From the NCBI GenBank assembly GCA_900317155.1, contig ONFO01000013.1:1-64000 (forward strand): a stretch of DNA of 64,000 nt. The letters are read 5' to 3'. Below, piece after piece: positions 26,049-35,356 of this stretch; the first letter of the stretch is position 1; each line of letters opens with the position of its first letter. The position numbers and the translations under genes were made by a program. The notes below the pieces were generated by a model. That model saw nothing but the letters and a program-made list of their open reading frames with translations, ran no database searches and was not told where the DNA came from. Source of the DNA: an uncultured Bacteroidales bacterium (GTDB taxonomy: Bacteria > Bacteroidota > Bacteroidia > Bacteroidales > F082).

Positions 26049-26555
26049 TCATAGTTCAAACACAACGCTCCAATCCTGACACAATTTTTCTAAAGTCCAA
26101 GAAGCGTTGGAACCGCTCGTTTCTGGCAAACGAAACACTTTGATGGATTGTCCGAACTGATTTTGTAGTTTTTCTCCAAACATATTGTATTTTTTATAAC
26201 CATTTATGGCTATCTTTGTTATAGTCGGATTTTTTCTAACAAAACCAACAATATCGTTTGGAGTTCCTTTTAGGATACCTTTATCCGTGCTATTAGTTCG
26301 CTCAACAGACTGATAATTATCCCAAAGTACGACATGCAATTGTTCTAATAACACCTTTTTCTCGGAATAATTTGTAGGCAATTTTTGTGTTGCTAATTCT
26401 GCCAACATCTTCCACATCCGATTTCTATTGTCACAATAATACTCATTGGCACTAATAGACTTCTCCCCTGGTATTGTTCCCAAAATCAATACTCGAGGCT
26501 CATGACACATCAATGGAGGAAAACCTTCTACAATAGTTGAATCATTTTTTTTCAT
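26049..26555 (-). CDS. DNA-deoxyinosine (hypoxanthine) glycosylase, uracil-DNA glycosylase superfamily
   Basis: 168 residues. The N-terminal PRVLILGTIPGEKS followed by EYYCDNRNRMWKML is typical of the hypoxanthine-DNA glycosylase branch of the uracil-DNA glycosylase fold. VVLWDNYQSVERTNSTDKG and FRLPETSGSNASW correspond to the later conserved blocks. It should remove deaminated adenine (hypoxanthine) from DNA and start base-excision repair. Base composition is clearly more AT-rich than in the surrounding core genes, so it may have been acquired. A small membrane protein gene lies 31 bases upstream. Confidence 0.82.
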   Translation of the reverse strand: MKKNDSTIVEGFPPLMCHEPRVLILGTIPGEKSISANEYYCDNRNRMWKMLAELATQKLPTNYSEKKVLLEQLHVVLWDNYQSVERTNSTDKGILKGTPNDIVGFVRKNPTITKIAINGYKKYNMFGEKLQNQFGQSIKVFRLPETSGSNASWTLEKLCQDWSVVFEL

Positions 26556-26586
26556 GTCAGTTTAATTTTAATGAAGATAAGATAGA

Positions 26587-26967
26587 TTAGTATAATTCCT
26601 CAGCCCCACCATAGTAATCGTAGACATCTTGATAATCAAAGTCTAATTGTTCTAAGATTTCCTCTGAAGACAGGCCGGTATTTATCTTGTTACCACCAGG
26701 TAAAGTTAAGACTACTCCATTGTTCCCATCATGGCTATTTAACCTTGGCATAATAGATTCTTCTTTTTTAGGGATTCTTTCCGGGTGAGCTAAAATGGTA
26801 TCATCTGGATATTCATACCTTGGATAATTACGCACCTTCTCCACTTTTGGAGCTGAGTATCTTTCATCTAAATAATCCACAAGCAACGCTAACGGAATAA
26901 TCCAGATAGGACTTGTTACAAGCATTACTAATAAGGCATTATTACCCCTATTTTTGTTTGTTTTCAT
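26587..26967 (-). CDS. Hypothetical small membrane protein
   Basis: 126 residues from the ATG at 26967, which has an AGAGGA ribosome-binding-like sequence five bases upstream; an in-frame ATG at 26991 is the alternative. One membrane helix near the N-terminus (NALLVMLVTSPIWIIPLALL) is followed by a hydrophilic tail rich in Asp, Glu, Tyr and Pro, with an acidic C-terminus (DFDYQDVYDYYGGAEELY). I recognise no family. It lies upstream of the glycosylase gene, probably in one transcript, and shares its AT-rich composition. Confidence 0.6.
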   Translation of the reverse strand: MKTNKNRGNNALLVMLVTSPIWIIPLALLVDYLDERYSAPKVEKVRNYPRYEYPDDTILAHPERIPKKEESIMPRLNSHDGNNGVVLTLPGGNKINTGLSSEEILEQLDFDYQDVYDYYGGAEELY

Positions 26968-26998
26968 AAAAATCCTCTTCTCTTTTATCATACGATGG

Positions 26999-27006
26999 CA
27001 AAATTA
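26999..27006 (-). promoter_or_regulatory. -7 box for the small membrane protein gene
   Basis: TAATTTTG on the minus strand, 31 bases before the ATG at 26967. Confidence 0.45.
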
Positions 27007-27062
27007 CAAAAGTTTTGACAAAGTAAAAGTGGTTTTTTTGAGTTTAATTCATCGAAAAACCG

Positions 27063-27070
27063 TAACTTTG
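27063..27070 (+). promoter_or_regulatory. -7 box for the carboxyltransferase gene
   Basis: TAACTTTG followed by CAGCC, 37 bases before the ATG at 27108. Confidence 0.5.
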
Positions 27071-27107
27071 CAGCCCCAATCAAAATCGCATAAAACACAC
27101 AATTATA

Positions 27108-28874
27108 ATGAAAAAAGAAGTCAAATTCAGCCTGGTCTACCGCGACATGTGGCAGTCGTCAGGCAAATATGTGCCACGCAAGGACCAACTGGAAAAGATC
27201 GCGCCCTTGATTATCGACATGGGCTGCTTCGACCGCGTGGAAACCAACGGTGGCGCCGCCGAGCAAGTGAACCTGCTTTATGGCGAGAACCCGAACCCAT
27301 CGGTGCGTGCCTTCACGGCAGCACTGCATAAAGGTGGCATCGAGTGCCACATGCTCGACAGAGCTTTGAATGCACTCCGCATGAACCCCGTGCCCGCCGA
27401 TGTGCGCCAACTCATGTACAAGGTGAAGAAAGCCCAAGGCGTCGACATCACCCGTATTTTCTGCGGCCTCAACGACGTGCGCAACATCATCCCATCCATC
27501 CATTGGGCCAACGAAGCCGGCATGATTTCTCAAGCCGCCATGAGCATCACCTACTCGCAGGTTCATACCGCTGAGTATTATATGCACATCGCCGACCAAC
27601 TCATCGAAGCCGGCGCCAAGGAAATCGCCCTGAAGGACATGGCTGGTGTGGGTCGCCCCGTCAGCTTGGGCCGCATCGTGGAGCATATCAAGAAAAGCCA
27701 TCCTGAAATCAAGGTGCAGTACCACGGTCATACCACTCCTGGCCTCTCAATGGCTTCAATGCTTGAAGTCTGCAAGGCTGGCTGCGATTATGTAGATGTG
27801 GCTATGGAGCCGCTGTCGTGGGGAACCGTCCATCCCGACGTGATTAGCGTGCAAGCCATGCTGAAAGATGCTGGTTTCCTCGTGAAGGACATCGACATGA
27901 AGACCTATATGGCCGCCCGTAGCATGACGCAGAGTTTTATGGACGATTTCCTCGGCTACTGGATCGACCCGCGCAACCGTTACATCAACTCTTTGTTGTT
28001 GGGTTGCGGTCTGCCAGGCGGTATGATGGGCTCGCTCATGGCCGATCTCAAGCCGGTACACGCTGCCATCAATATGAACCGCAAAAAAGATGGTCTGCCA
28101 GAAATCAACGAAGACGAAATGCTGGTCGAACTGTTCCAAGAAGTACAGAACATCTGGCCGAAACTCGGTAATCCACCTTTGGTGACCCCGTTCAGCCAAT
28201 ACACCAAGAACATCGCCTTGATGAACCTCTTCGCACTCAGCAAGGGTGAGCCGCGTTACGAGACCTCCATCGACCCTGCCGCTTGGGACATGATTCTCGG
28301 CAAGGCTGGAAAACTCCCAGGCACTTTGGCCCCAGAAATTGTGGAGTTGGCCAAGAAGAAAGGTTTCAAGTTTTTCACGGGCAACCCGCAGGACAACTAT
28401 CCTAATGCCTTGCCACACTTCATCGAAATGATGAAGAAGGAAGGCTGGGACCGTGGTCAGGACGATGAAGAACTCTTCGAGTTCGCTATGCACGAGAAGC
28501 AATACCGCGAGTACAAGTCGGGCGAGGCCAAGCGTCGTTTCAACCAAGAGCTGGAAGCCAAGATGAAGGCCAAGTTCGAAAAAGCTGGCGGTGAGGCCAA
28601 GATTCCGGATCTGCGCGCCTTGCGTCATCCAAACGCTGAACCCGTCGTCGCCCCTGTAAGCGGCATCGTGATGTGGGAAGTCGACTTCGACGACAAGAGC
28701 ATCGCACCCGCACCTGGCAAGGTCTACAAGGAAGGTGACTTGCTGTGCGCCATCAACAGTGAGCATGGCATGGAACCCGTTTACGCCCTCTGGTCCGGCA
28801 AGATTGTTGAGGCCACGGCTGACCAAGGCAAGCGAGTCAGTAAGGGCGAAACCATCGCTTTTATTGAGAAATAA
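27108..28874 (+). CDS. Pyruvate/oxaloacetate carboxyltransferase with degenerate biotin domain
   Basis: 588 residues of the pyruvate carboxylase B / oxaloacetate decarboxylase alpha type. The TIM-barrel carboxyltransferase is intact: VYRDMWQSSGKY at the start, the lysine of EIALKDMAGVGRP that is normally carboxylated, and the metal-binding HxH in VQYHGHTTPG. A conserved middle domain (DPRNRYINSLL, GGMMGSLMADL, PLVTPFSQY) follows. The last ~80 residues look like a biotinyl/lipoyl domain (VVAPVSGIVMWEV; VYKEGDLLCAIN; RVSKGETIAFIE). However, the MKM biotin-attachment motif reads HGM, with Gly554 in place of lysine, so self-biotinylation should not occur. No biotin carboxylase or membrane decarboxylase subunits are nearby. 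Confidence 0.85.
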   Translation: MKKEVKFSLVYRDMWQSSGKYVPRKDQLEKIAPLIIDMGCFDRVETNGGAAEQVNLLYGENPNPSVRAFTAALHKGGIECHMLDRALNALRMNPVPADVRQLMYKVKKAQGVDITRIFCGLNDVRNIIPSIHWANEAGMISQAAMSITYSQVHTAEYYMHIADQLIEAGAKEIALKDMAGVGRPVSLGRIVEHIKKSHPEIKVQYHGHTTPGLSMASMLEVCKAGCDYVDVAMEPLSWGTVHPDVISVQAMLKDAGFLVKDIDMKTYMAARSMTQSFMDDFLGYWIDPRNRYINSLLLGCGLPGGMMGSLMADLKPVHAAINMNRKKDGLPEINEDEMLVELFQEVQNIWPKLGNPPLVTPFSQYTKNIALMNLFALSKGEPRYETSIDPAAWDMILGKAGKLPGTLAPEIVELAKKKGFKFFTGNPQDNYPNALPHFIEMMKKEGWDRGQDDEELFEFAMHEKQYREYKSGEAKRRFNQELEAKMKAKFEKAGGEAKIPDLRALRHPNAEPVVAPVSGIVMWEVDFDDKSIAPAPGKVYKEGDLLCAINSEHGMEPVYALWSGKIVEATADQGKRVSKGETIAFIEK

Positions 28875-28928
28875 AGCCTGTTGGGACAATTTCCGCAACA
28901 AGCAAAAACAGTGTGGCACATTATTTGC

Positions 28929-28936
28929 TATCTTTG
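28929..28936 (+). promoter_or_regulatory. -7 box for the outer-membrane protein gene
   Basis: TATCTTTG followed by CCGC, 62 bases before the start at 28998. Confidence 0.55.
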
Positions 28937-28997
28937 CCGCGTCTTAAATAATCGACAAAAAGAAACTAACCTAATTATTAATTTAAACCATTAAGAA

Positions 28998-29495
28998 ATG
29001 AAAAAGTTATTTTTGACCTTAGCTCTTGCCTTCATTGGCATCATGAGTGCAAATGCTCAACTTTGGATGGGTGGCGCCGTCGGTGCAGGCATTACCAAGC
29101 ATGCTAAAGCTTTCACCATCGCCCCTGAAATCGGTTACAGCTTCTCTGGCACACCTTTGACCGTCGCTGTCGAAGCCGATTACTCCTTTGCGAAGTTCGA
29201 AGACCTCAAAGCCGAGCACGAACTGATCCTGAAGCCCTATCTGCGCTGCAACCTCATGACGATTGAGAAATTTGGCGTGTTTATGGACCTCACTGGTGAC
29301 TTTGGTGTTGTCAACAACAAGGGCTATGCTATCAGCCTGAGACCTGGTGTGGCTTGGATGGCCACTGAGCATTGGACTGCCGCCTTCCGTTTCGCTTTCG
29401 CGCAATACGACCACGGCATGTATCATGAAGCCAATGGTTTCTTCCTGGATTGCGCCACTGTGGCTCCGCAATTTGGATTGTATTACAATTTCTAA
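28998..29495 (+). CDS. Small outer-membrane beta-barrel protein
   Basis: 165 residues with signal peptide (MKKLFLTLALAFIGIMSANA, cut before QLWMG). The rest alternates polar and aromatic residues in beta strands (GAVGAGITKHAKAFTIAPEI, VAVEADYSF, WTAAFRFAFAQYDH) and ends in aromatic FGLYYNF, as expected for an eight-stranded OmpW/OmpX-like barrel. No specific function can be assigned. It is a single-gene unit with its own promoter and terminator. Confidence 0.78.
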   Translation: MKKLFLTLALAFIGIMSANAQLWMGGAVGAGITKHAKAFTIAPEIGYSFSGTPLTVAVEADYSFAKFEDLKAEHELILKPYLRCNLMTIEKFGVFMDLTGDFGVVNNKGYAISLRPGVAWMATEHWTAAFRFAFAQYDHGMYHEANGFFLDCATVAPQFGLYYNF

Positions 29496-29542
29496 CAACA
29501 TAGGCGATGAAGGCACAGGAAGCTGTGTCTTCTCGATGAATG

Positions 29543-29569
29543 AAAGGCTACCTCCGGGTGGCCTTTTTT
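29543..29569 (+). terminator. Terminator after the beta-barrel gene
   Basis: AAAGGCTACC (29543-29552) and GGTGGCCTTT (29557-29566) form a 10-base stem with a TCCG loop and run into a T-tract. Confidence 0.85.
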
Positions 29570-29585
29570 GTTTCAAAATAATCGC

Positions 29586-29593
29586 TATCTTTG
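29586..29593 (+). promoter_or_regulatory. -7 box for the GH31 gene
   Basis: TATCTTTG followed by CTGC, 32 bases before the ATG at 29625. Confidence 0.55.
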
Positions 29594-29624
29594 CTGCATT
29601 ATTCATCAACAAATTGAACCGATT

Positions 29625-32129
29625 ATGAAAAAGCTCTTCACTCTTTCGTTGCTTATACTCTTGGCCTTTGGCCTACAAGCACAAAGCAAAAACATCGCCT
29701 ACCAAGACGAGACCGTACGTTTCACAATCATCACCGATGGCGTCATCCGAATGGAATATGCCAAGGATGGCCATTTTGTCGACGAAGCCTCTCAGGTGGC
29801 AGTCATCCGCGACTATCCCGCTGTCGATTTCAAGGTCAAGGAAGGCAAGACCATCGAAATCACAACGGCAAAGCTGCAACTGAAATACAAAACAGGTAGA
29901 GGGGCTTTTACCGCTGACAATCTAAGCATCAGTTCATTAAAAGGCATCAATCCGAGTTTTGTTTGGAAACCCGGCGTGGTACAAGAGAACAATCTGAAAG
30001 GCACTTACCGCACCTTGGATAGCTATGAGGGCGACACACGAGTTGGCACCACCGACCAAAAGATACCCCTTGAAGACGGCCTTTTGGCCACCGACGGATG
30101 GACGCTCATCGACGACTCGAAGAGTTACCTCTTCGACAACAGCGACTGGCCTTGGGTGATGGAACGTGAGAGCCTCGACAACCAAGACTGGTACTTTATG
30201 GGCTATGGCCATGACTACAAGCAGGCATTGAAGGACTTTACCGTCTTCGCCGGCAAGGTGCCGCTGCCGCCCCGTTATGCTTTTGGCTATTGGTGGTCGC
30301 GCTATTGGTCTTACAGTGATAAGGAACTCCGTGACTTGGTGAAGAAATTCGACCAATACGACATCCCGCTTGACGTGCTCGTCATCGACATGGACTGGCA
30401 TTACACCGAACCAGGAAAAGGCAACTGGACAGGCTGGACTTGGAACAAGAAACTCTTCCCCGACTACAAACGCCTCATTGCCGATTTGGACCGCCACGAC
30501 ATTCGTACCACTCTTAACCTGCATCCCGCAGGTGGTGTGGAGCCCTACGAGGAATGCTATGACCAGATGGCCGCATACATGCACCTCGACACCACTGGAC
30601 GGCCTGGTATTCCGTGGCAAGGTTCCAACAAGGACTTCATGTCGGGCATGTTCGACATTGTCCTGAAACACATGGAACGCAACGGCATCGACTTCTGGTG
30701 GCTCGATTGGCAGCAATGGCCTAACGACAAGCAACTCACCGGCCTCAGCAACACATGGTGGATCAACTACTGCTTCTTCTCCAACTTCGAGCGTAATCGC
30801 AACACACGCCCGATGCTCTATCACCGTTGGGGCGGTTTGGGCAACCACCGTTACCAAATTGGTTTCTCAGGCGACTCTTTCATTTCATGGAAATCGCTCG
30901 ACTTCCAGCCCTATTTCAACTCAACGGCGAGCAATGTGTTGTATGGTTTCTGGAGCCACGACATCGGCGGCCACTGGGGTGGCGCCATCGCTCCTGAATT
31001 GTATGCCCGCTGGATGCAATTTGGCGCCTTGAGTCCCATCCTGCGTAGCCACTCCACCAAAGACGCCTCCATTAACAAAGAGCCGTGGTCCTTACCTGAA
31101 GAATACACCGAAATCATCCGCAACACCATCCAGCAACGTCGACAGATGATTCCCTACATTTATACGATGGCTCGCAAAGCCCACGACGAAGGACTGTCGC
31201 TCTGCCGTCCGCTCTACTACGACTGGCCCGATTGGCCCGAGGCATACCTCTATCGCAACGAATACATGTTTGGCGACAATATGCTGGTGGCACCCATCAC
31301 TACCCCGATGGAAGGCAATTTCTCCACCTTAGACATTTGGCTGCCACAAGGCACATGGTACGAGGTGTGTACAGGAACGATGTTGCAAGGCAATCAAGTC
31401 GTCACCCGTAACTTCATGATCGACGAATACCCACTTTATGTGAAAGCGGGTTCCATCATCCCGCAATATGCTGACTGCCACCAACACGTGGAAGGCATTG
31501 AATGGACTCGTTTCGACCTGATGATCTATCCTGGTGCCGATGGCGAATTCACCATGTATTACGATGATGGCGACGACAAGGACTATGATGAGAACAATAT
31601 GTGGGTGAAATTCCGTGCCACAAAGCAGGGAAATACCTATTTCGCCAACATCTACCCTGCCGAGGGCAACTACATACCTGCCTCACGAAACATCACGCTG
31701 AAGTTTGTCGCTTCCGACATTCCCGAACACGTCTATTGCAACGGAAAGGAAATCGACTGGACCTACGATGGCGACAATTTCACCCTTGTGGTGCAGCTGC
31801 CTGAAAGCTATTGGAAAGACAAGGCCGACATTCGTGTGGAATATCCACAAAGCGGTACCATCAACCTAACTGACGGTATCATCGGCAACATCCATCGCGC
31901 CGCAAAAACCATCGCCGGACTGAAAAACCGCAAGGCCAACATTGTGTTGAACGACGCTTTGGGACTATTTGGCAGCATTGGCCAGAAAGTGACCTACTTC
32001 CCGAACACGCTGCACGAAAGCGTCGACAGTTTCCGCCAGTATTATGATGACATCGACACCTCGTTGGAACAACAGGAAGGTCTTGACGAGGAACTCAAGG
32101 CATGGTTTAAGGGACAAGTGGGGAAATAA
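29625..32129 (+). CDS. Secreted glycoside hydrolase family 31 (alpha-glucosidase-like)
   Basis: About 834 residues. The ATG at 29625 gives a signal peptide (MKKLFTLSLLILLAFGLQAQ). The N-terminal galactose mutarotase-like beta domain is followed by the TIM barrel: VIDMDWHYTEPGKGNWTGW, nucleophile Asp361 in DFWWLDWQQ, and acid/base Asp417 in GFSGDSFISW. The C-terminal beta domain (MIYPGADGEFTMYYDDGD) is DUF5110-like. A helical extension of about 80 residues ends the protein, longer than usual. GH31 members hydrolyse or transfer alpha-glycosidic bonds; the WWLDWQQ pattern does not fix the substrate. Its stop is directly next to the convergent glgB stop. Confidence 0.9.
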   Translation: MKKLFTLSLLILLAFGLQAQSKNIAYQDETVRFTIITDGVIRMEYAKDGHFVDEASQVAVIRDYPAVDFKVKEGKTIEITTAKLQLKYKTGRGAFTADNLSISSLKGINPSFVWKPGVVQENNLKGTYRTLDSYEGDTRVGTTDQKIPLEDGLLATDGWTLIDDSKSYLFDNSDWPWVMERESLDNQDWYFMGYGHDYKQALKDFTVFAGKVPLPPRYAFGYWWSRYWSYSDKELRDLVKKFDQYDIPLDVLVIDMDWHYTEPGKGNWTGWTWNKKLFPDYKRLIADLDRHDIRTTLNLHPAGGVEPYEECYDQMAAYMHLDTTGRPGIPWQGSNKDFMSGMFDIVLKHMERNGIDFWWLDWQQWPNDKQLTGLSNTWWINYCFFSNFERNRNTRPMLYHRWGGLGNHRYQIGFSGDSFISWKSLDFQPYFNSTASNVLYGFWSHDIGGHWGGAIAPELYARWMQFGALSPILRSHSTKDASINKEPWSLPEEYTEIIRNTIQQRRQMIPYIYTMARKAHDEGLSLCRPLYYDWPDWPEAYLYRNEYMFGDNMLVAPITTPMEGNFSTLDIWLPQGTWYEVCTGTMLQGNQVVTRNFMIDEYPLYVKAGSIIPQYADCHQHVEGIEWTRFDLMIYPGADGEFTMYYDDGDDKDYDENNMWVKFRATKQGNTYFANIYPAEGNYIPASRNITLKFVASDIPEHVYCNGKEIDWTYDGDNFTLVVQLPESYWKDKADIRVEYPQSGTINLTDGIIGNIHRAAKTIAGLKNRKANIVLNDALGLFGSIGQKVTYFPNTLHESVDSFRQYYDDIDTSLEQQEGLDEELKAWFKGQVGK

Positions 32130-34127
32130 TCAAACCCTTTGGTACACCGTCGCCACGCGGCTCACATTGTAGACTTTCATGGTGATAGCGTCTCCCTTCT
32201 TCTCCGAGGGGAACTTCACACTTGCATCGATGTTTCCAAAACCGCCAAAAGCCTTGTCATCAGAGGTAAGGAGGATTCGGTAATCGCCAGTCTGCTTGAC
32301 GGGTATCTTGTAATCGGGAATGGATTTCGGGCCCCAATTGAAAACAAAGATGAGATTGCCACGCTCGTAGACGACGGTCTTGTTTTCCTCATCGGCATAA
32401 AGCATCCAAGCTGGAGGTGCTTGCATAACGGGATGTTTCTTCACCAAGTTGAGCATGGCCATGTCAAAGGCACCCATGAAACGGTATTTCAAGTGTTCAT
32501 TGTCCACCAACGACCACTGACGACGGGCATAATGGTAACTCCAATCATTGCCTTGACGTGGAAAATCAATCCACTCGGGATGGCCGAACTCATTGCCCAT
32601 GAAGTTGAGCCAAGCCTCACCACCCAAGGTAAGCGTGAAGAGGCGGATCATCTTGTGCAGGGCGATGCCACGGTCGACGGTCATGGAAGGTGTGTCTACA
32701 CTCATTGAAGTGTACATCTCTTTATCCATCAAACGGAAAGCGATGGTCTTGTCGCCTACCAACGCTTGGTCGTGGCTCTCAGCATAGGCCACCGTCTTGG
32801 TCTGCGGAAGGTGGTTGGTCATGGTGAAGAAGAAGTTCTTCATGTTCCATTGCTCCTCAGGTTCGTCCTTCAGCACCTTAATCCAGAAGTCGGGCAAGCC
32901 CATACCCAAGCGATAGTCGAAGCCCATGCCGCCGTCGGCGATGGAGTTGCAAAGGCCAGGCATGCCACTCACGTCTTCCGCAATGGTGACAGCCTGAGGA
33001 TTCAGCTCATGACACAGAGTATTAGCCAGTTGCATATAGGTGACTGCGTCGGCATCCACATTGTTGCCAAAGTACTTTTCCGGTGCATCGAATGTCGTCC
33101 CAATACCATGGTCGAGATAGAGCATCGAGGTCACGCCATCGAAGCGGAAACCATCAAAGCGGAATTCCTCCAGCCAGTAGCGCACATTGGAGAGCAGGAA
33201 TTGCAGTGTCTCTTCCTTGCCATAGTTGAAGAGCTTGGAATCCCAAAGGTCATGGTTGCCGCGCGCTCCTGGATGCAGGTATTGACTGTCGGAACCATCA
33301 AACAGGTTAATGCCTTCGCGGATGTTCTTCACCGTATGGGAATGCACCAAGTCCATGATGACCAGCATGCCCATGCCGTGTGCCGTATCGATGAGTTCTT
33401 TCAGCTCTTCGGGTGTACCGAAACGCGAACTCGGCGCAAAAAAATTGGAGACATGGTAGCCGAAAGAGCCATAATACGGATGCTCGGCGATGGCCATCAG
33501 TTGGATGGCATTGTAGCCATCTGCTTTAATGCGTGGCAAGATGTTTTGGGTAAACTCCTTGTAGGTCCCTACCCTTTCCTCTTCCTGTGCCATGCCGACA
33601 TGGGTCTCGTAAATCAGCAACGGCTCATCTTTCAGCTTTGGTGCGGCACGCTTATATATATAAGGTGTCGGCGGATTCCAGAACTGGCCCGCAAAATCTT
33701 TATTGTCTTCGTCCTGAATCACACGCTTGATATACACCGGAATACGTTCATGCTCCCCGATTTGCGACTGCACCAGCACCTTCAATTTGCTGCCATGCAC
33801 CAGACGGTCGGCAAACTCGCTGTCGGGCAGAAAGATTTCCCACAGACCAGCACCTGCCAGTTCCAGAGGATATTCATATCGGTTCCAATTATTGAAATCG
33901 CCCATAAGCGAGAGGTAATGCGCTGCCGGAGCCCATTCTCGGTACCACCAGCCGTGGCGACGTTTGTCGTAATTGAAGCCTAGAAACTGATGCGCCGTGG
34001 CGAAAGTCTTGAGGCTGCCGTAGTTGTTTTTAATGTTGTTCAACCGCTGTTCATAACGGTTGTGGCGGTCGTCAACGGCTTTGCTGACGGGGTTTAGCCA
34101 GGGGTCGTTTTTTACGAGAGGAAGCAT
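32130..34127 (-). CDS. glgB: 1,4-alpha-glucan branching enzyme (GH13, eukaryotic-type length)
   Basis: 665 residues with no signal peptide, so cytoplasmic. It makes alpha-1,6 branches in glycogen. The N-terminal CBM48-like domain (WYREWAPAAHYLSLMGDFNNW) precedes the GH13 barrel: VHSHTVKN, catalytic Asp330 in FRFDGVTSML, Glu in TIAEDVSGMPG and Asp in YAESHDQALVGDK. The layout resembles the GH13 subfamily 8 enzymes of eukaryotes and some Bacteroidota more than the longer proteobacterial GlgB. It points leftward and converges with GH31; no glgA or glgC is close by. Confidence 0.92.
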   Translation of the reverse strand: MLPLVKNDPWLNPVSKAVDDRHNRYEQRLNNIKNNYGSLKTFATAHQFLGFNYDKRRHGWWYREWAPAAHYLSLMGDFNNWNRYEYPLELAGAGLWEIFLPDSEFADRLVHGSKLKVLVQSQIGEHERIPVYIKRVIQDEDNKDFAGQFWNPPTPYIYKRAAPKLKDEPLLIYETHVGMAQEEERVGTYKEFTQNILPRIKADGYNAIQLMAIAEHPYYGSFGYHVSNFFAPSSRFGTPEELKELIDTAHGMGMLVIMDLVHSHTVKNIREGINLFDGSDSQYLHPGARGNHDLWDSKLFNYGKEETLQFLLSNVRYWLEEFRFDGFRFDGVTSMLYLDHGIGTTFDAPEKYFGNNVDADAVTYMQLANTLCHELNPQAVTIAEDVSGMPGLCNSIADGGMGFDYRLGMGLPDFWIKVLKDEPEEQWNMKNFFFTMTNHLPQTKTVAYAESHDQALVGDKTIAFRLMDKEMYTSMSVDTPSMTVDRGIALHKMIRLFTLTLGGEAWLNFMGNEFGHPEWIDFPRQGNDWSYHYARRQWSLVDNEHLKYRFMGAFDMAMLNLVKKHPVMQAPPAWMLYADEENKTVVYERGNLIFVFNWGPKSIPDYKIPVKQTGDYRILLTSDDKAFGGFGNIDASVKFPSEKKGDAITMKVYNVSRVATVYQRV

Positions 34128-34149
34128 AGTATCGTTCTTTTTATTTCTG

Positions 34150-34157
34150 CAAAAATA
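34150..34157 (-). promoter_or_regulatory. -7 box for glgB
   Basis: TATTTTTG followed by CAG on the minus strand, 23 bases before the glgB ATG. Confidence 0.5.
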
Positions 34158-34205
34158 ACAAATTATCTACAAATTTTGCGAAAATCAAAACATTGACAGT
34201 TCACA

Positions 34206-35345
34206 TCACAACCGCTTCAACCAAAGGCCAAGAAAACGATCGTATATGATATAGCCTTTGGTAGTTTGATAGACCAAGTCTTTGTTTACAAGTACCGACA
34301 AGGCCGACTTGACACTGCTCGTGCTGGGCAATTCAAAACGCTTGATAAAATCATTGCTTAATGGCTGTTCGACAAGCTCGGCACGGGCAATGGCTTTGAG
34401 CAAACTAAACTGGTTGTCGGTCAAAAACGAGGTAAGCATTTGATAATGTGGCGCCAATGCGTTGACATGGAACACGATCGCTTCTACGGCCTGCTTGTCC
34501 GTTTCCACCTTTTTTCCTTGCTCATACAATCGATTCAGGATGGCTTGCAGATACCAGGTATAGCCGTCAAAACGCTGATAAATGTCATGGAACACCTGCT
34601 GACTAAACGAACCTTTCTTTGCCTCGAAAAACTTGCTGGCAAAGTCATAATAGACATCCTCTTGCAATGGCTCCAAATTCATCAGTTGCGTGCTTTGGTA
34701 GAAAGGTCTGTTGGGAGCACAGAACATCTCCTCCATCAAGTGTTTCTTACTTCCGGAAAAGATAAAATTCACATGATGGATAAACTGGATATAGGAACGC
34801 AACAAGGCCTCAGTGCCCGTTTCAGGATATTCTGTAATCTGCTGAAACTCATCTATGGCCATGTACACCGGCTTGCCCAAGCCGTTTAAATGGGAGAAAA
34901 CGCTCTTGAGCGTATATTCAGCTTGCGCAGGAACCACACTCACCGAAACAGTTGGCATCCCCGTCATCAAATCCGGAGAGATGGTAGGTCGAAGCCCCTT
35001 GAAAAAATCCAACACTTTGTTCGCAAACGATTTTTCCCTTTCCAACGCCTCCTCGATAACCGTCTTGCACAATAATTTGACAAATTCTTGAAGGTTTTTG
35101 GTCGAAAAAATGTCAATATAGATGCAAATTGCATCTTTATTTTCCATCTTAATCTGATAAAATGTATGGTTTATCAGCCCAGTTTTTCCTATTTTTCTAG
35201 GCGAAATTAGGGTGATATTGCGTCCGTTTTTGAGCGCAGAAATCAAATTTTCCGTTTCTTCTACACGGTTACAGAAATATTCTGGTCCCTCATATCCTTG
35301 GAAAACAAACGGATTATCAAGCTGTTTCTGTTTTTTTCCTGCCAT
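34206..35345 (-). CDS. AAA ATPase with archaeal-type/MNS-like P-loop
   Basis: 379 residues. FNRVEETENL-type entry (YFCNRVEETENLISALKNG) leads to a Walker A of the form ISPRKIGKTGLI. A Walker B-like acidic pair follows in VYMAIDEFQQI, then sensor FIFSGSKKHLMEEMF. The last ~80 residues look like a winged helix (FDELPSTSSVKSAL-type: FELPSTSSVKSALSVLVNKDLV). This is the STAND/MNS-like ATPase family common in Bacteroidota and archaea; targets are unknown. It sits alone between glgB and a GH13 gene, and its leader has 14-base tandem repeats (35357-35412). Confidence 0.85.
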   Translation of the reverse strand: MAGKKQKQLDNPFVFQGYEGPEYFCNRVEETENLISALKNGRNITLISPRKIGKTGLINHTFYQIKMENKDAICIYIDIFSTKNLQEFVKLLCKTVIEEALEREKSFANKVLDFFKGLRPTISPDLMTGMPTVSVSVVPAQAEYTLKSVFSHLNGLGKPVYMAIDEFQQITEYPETGTEALLRSYIQFIHHVNFIFSGSKKHLMEEMFCAPNRPFYQSTQLMNLEPLQEDVYYDFASKFFEAKKGSFSQQVFHDIYQRFDGYTWYLQAILNRLYEQGKKVETDKQAVEAIVFHVNALAPHYQMLTSFLTDNQFSLLKAIARAELVEQPLSNDFIKRFELPSTSSVKSALSVLVNKDLVYQTTKGYIIYDRFLGLWLKRL

Positions 35346-35356
35346 AATATCTATAT

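Noticed and set aside
27756..28919. Minus-strand open frame of 387 codons opposite the carboxyltransferase gene
   Set aside because: It is the mirror of a C-ending-codon gene and shows no signal, start context or family match.
32766..33983. Plus-strand open frame of 405 codons opposite glgB
   Set aside because: It lies wholly inside an intact conserved gene on the other strand and encodes no recognisable domain.
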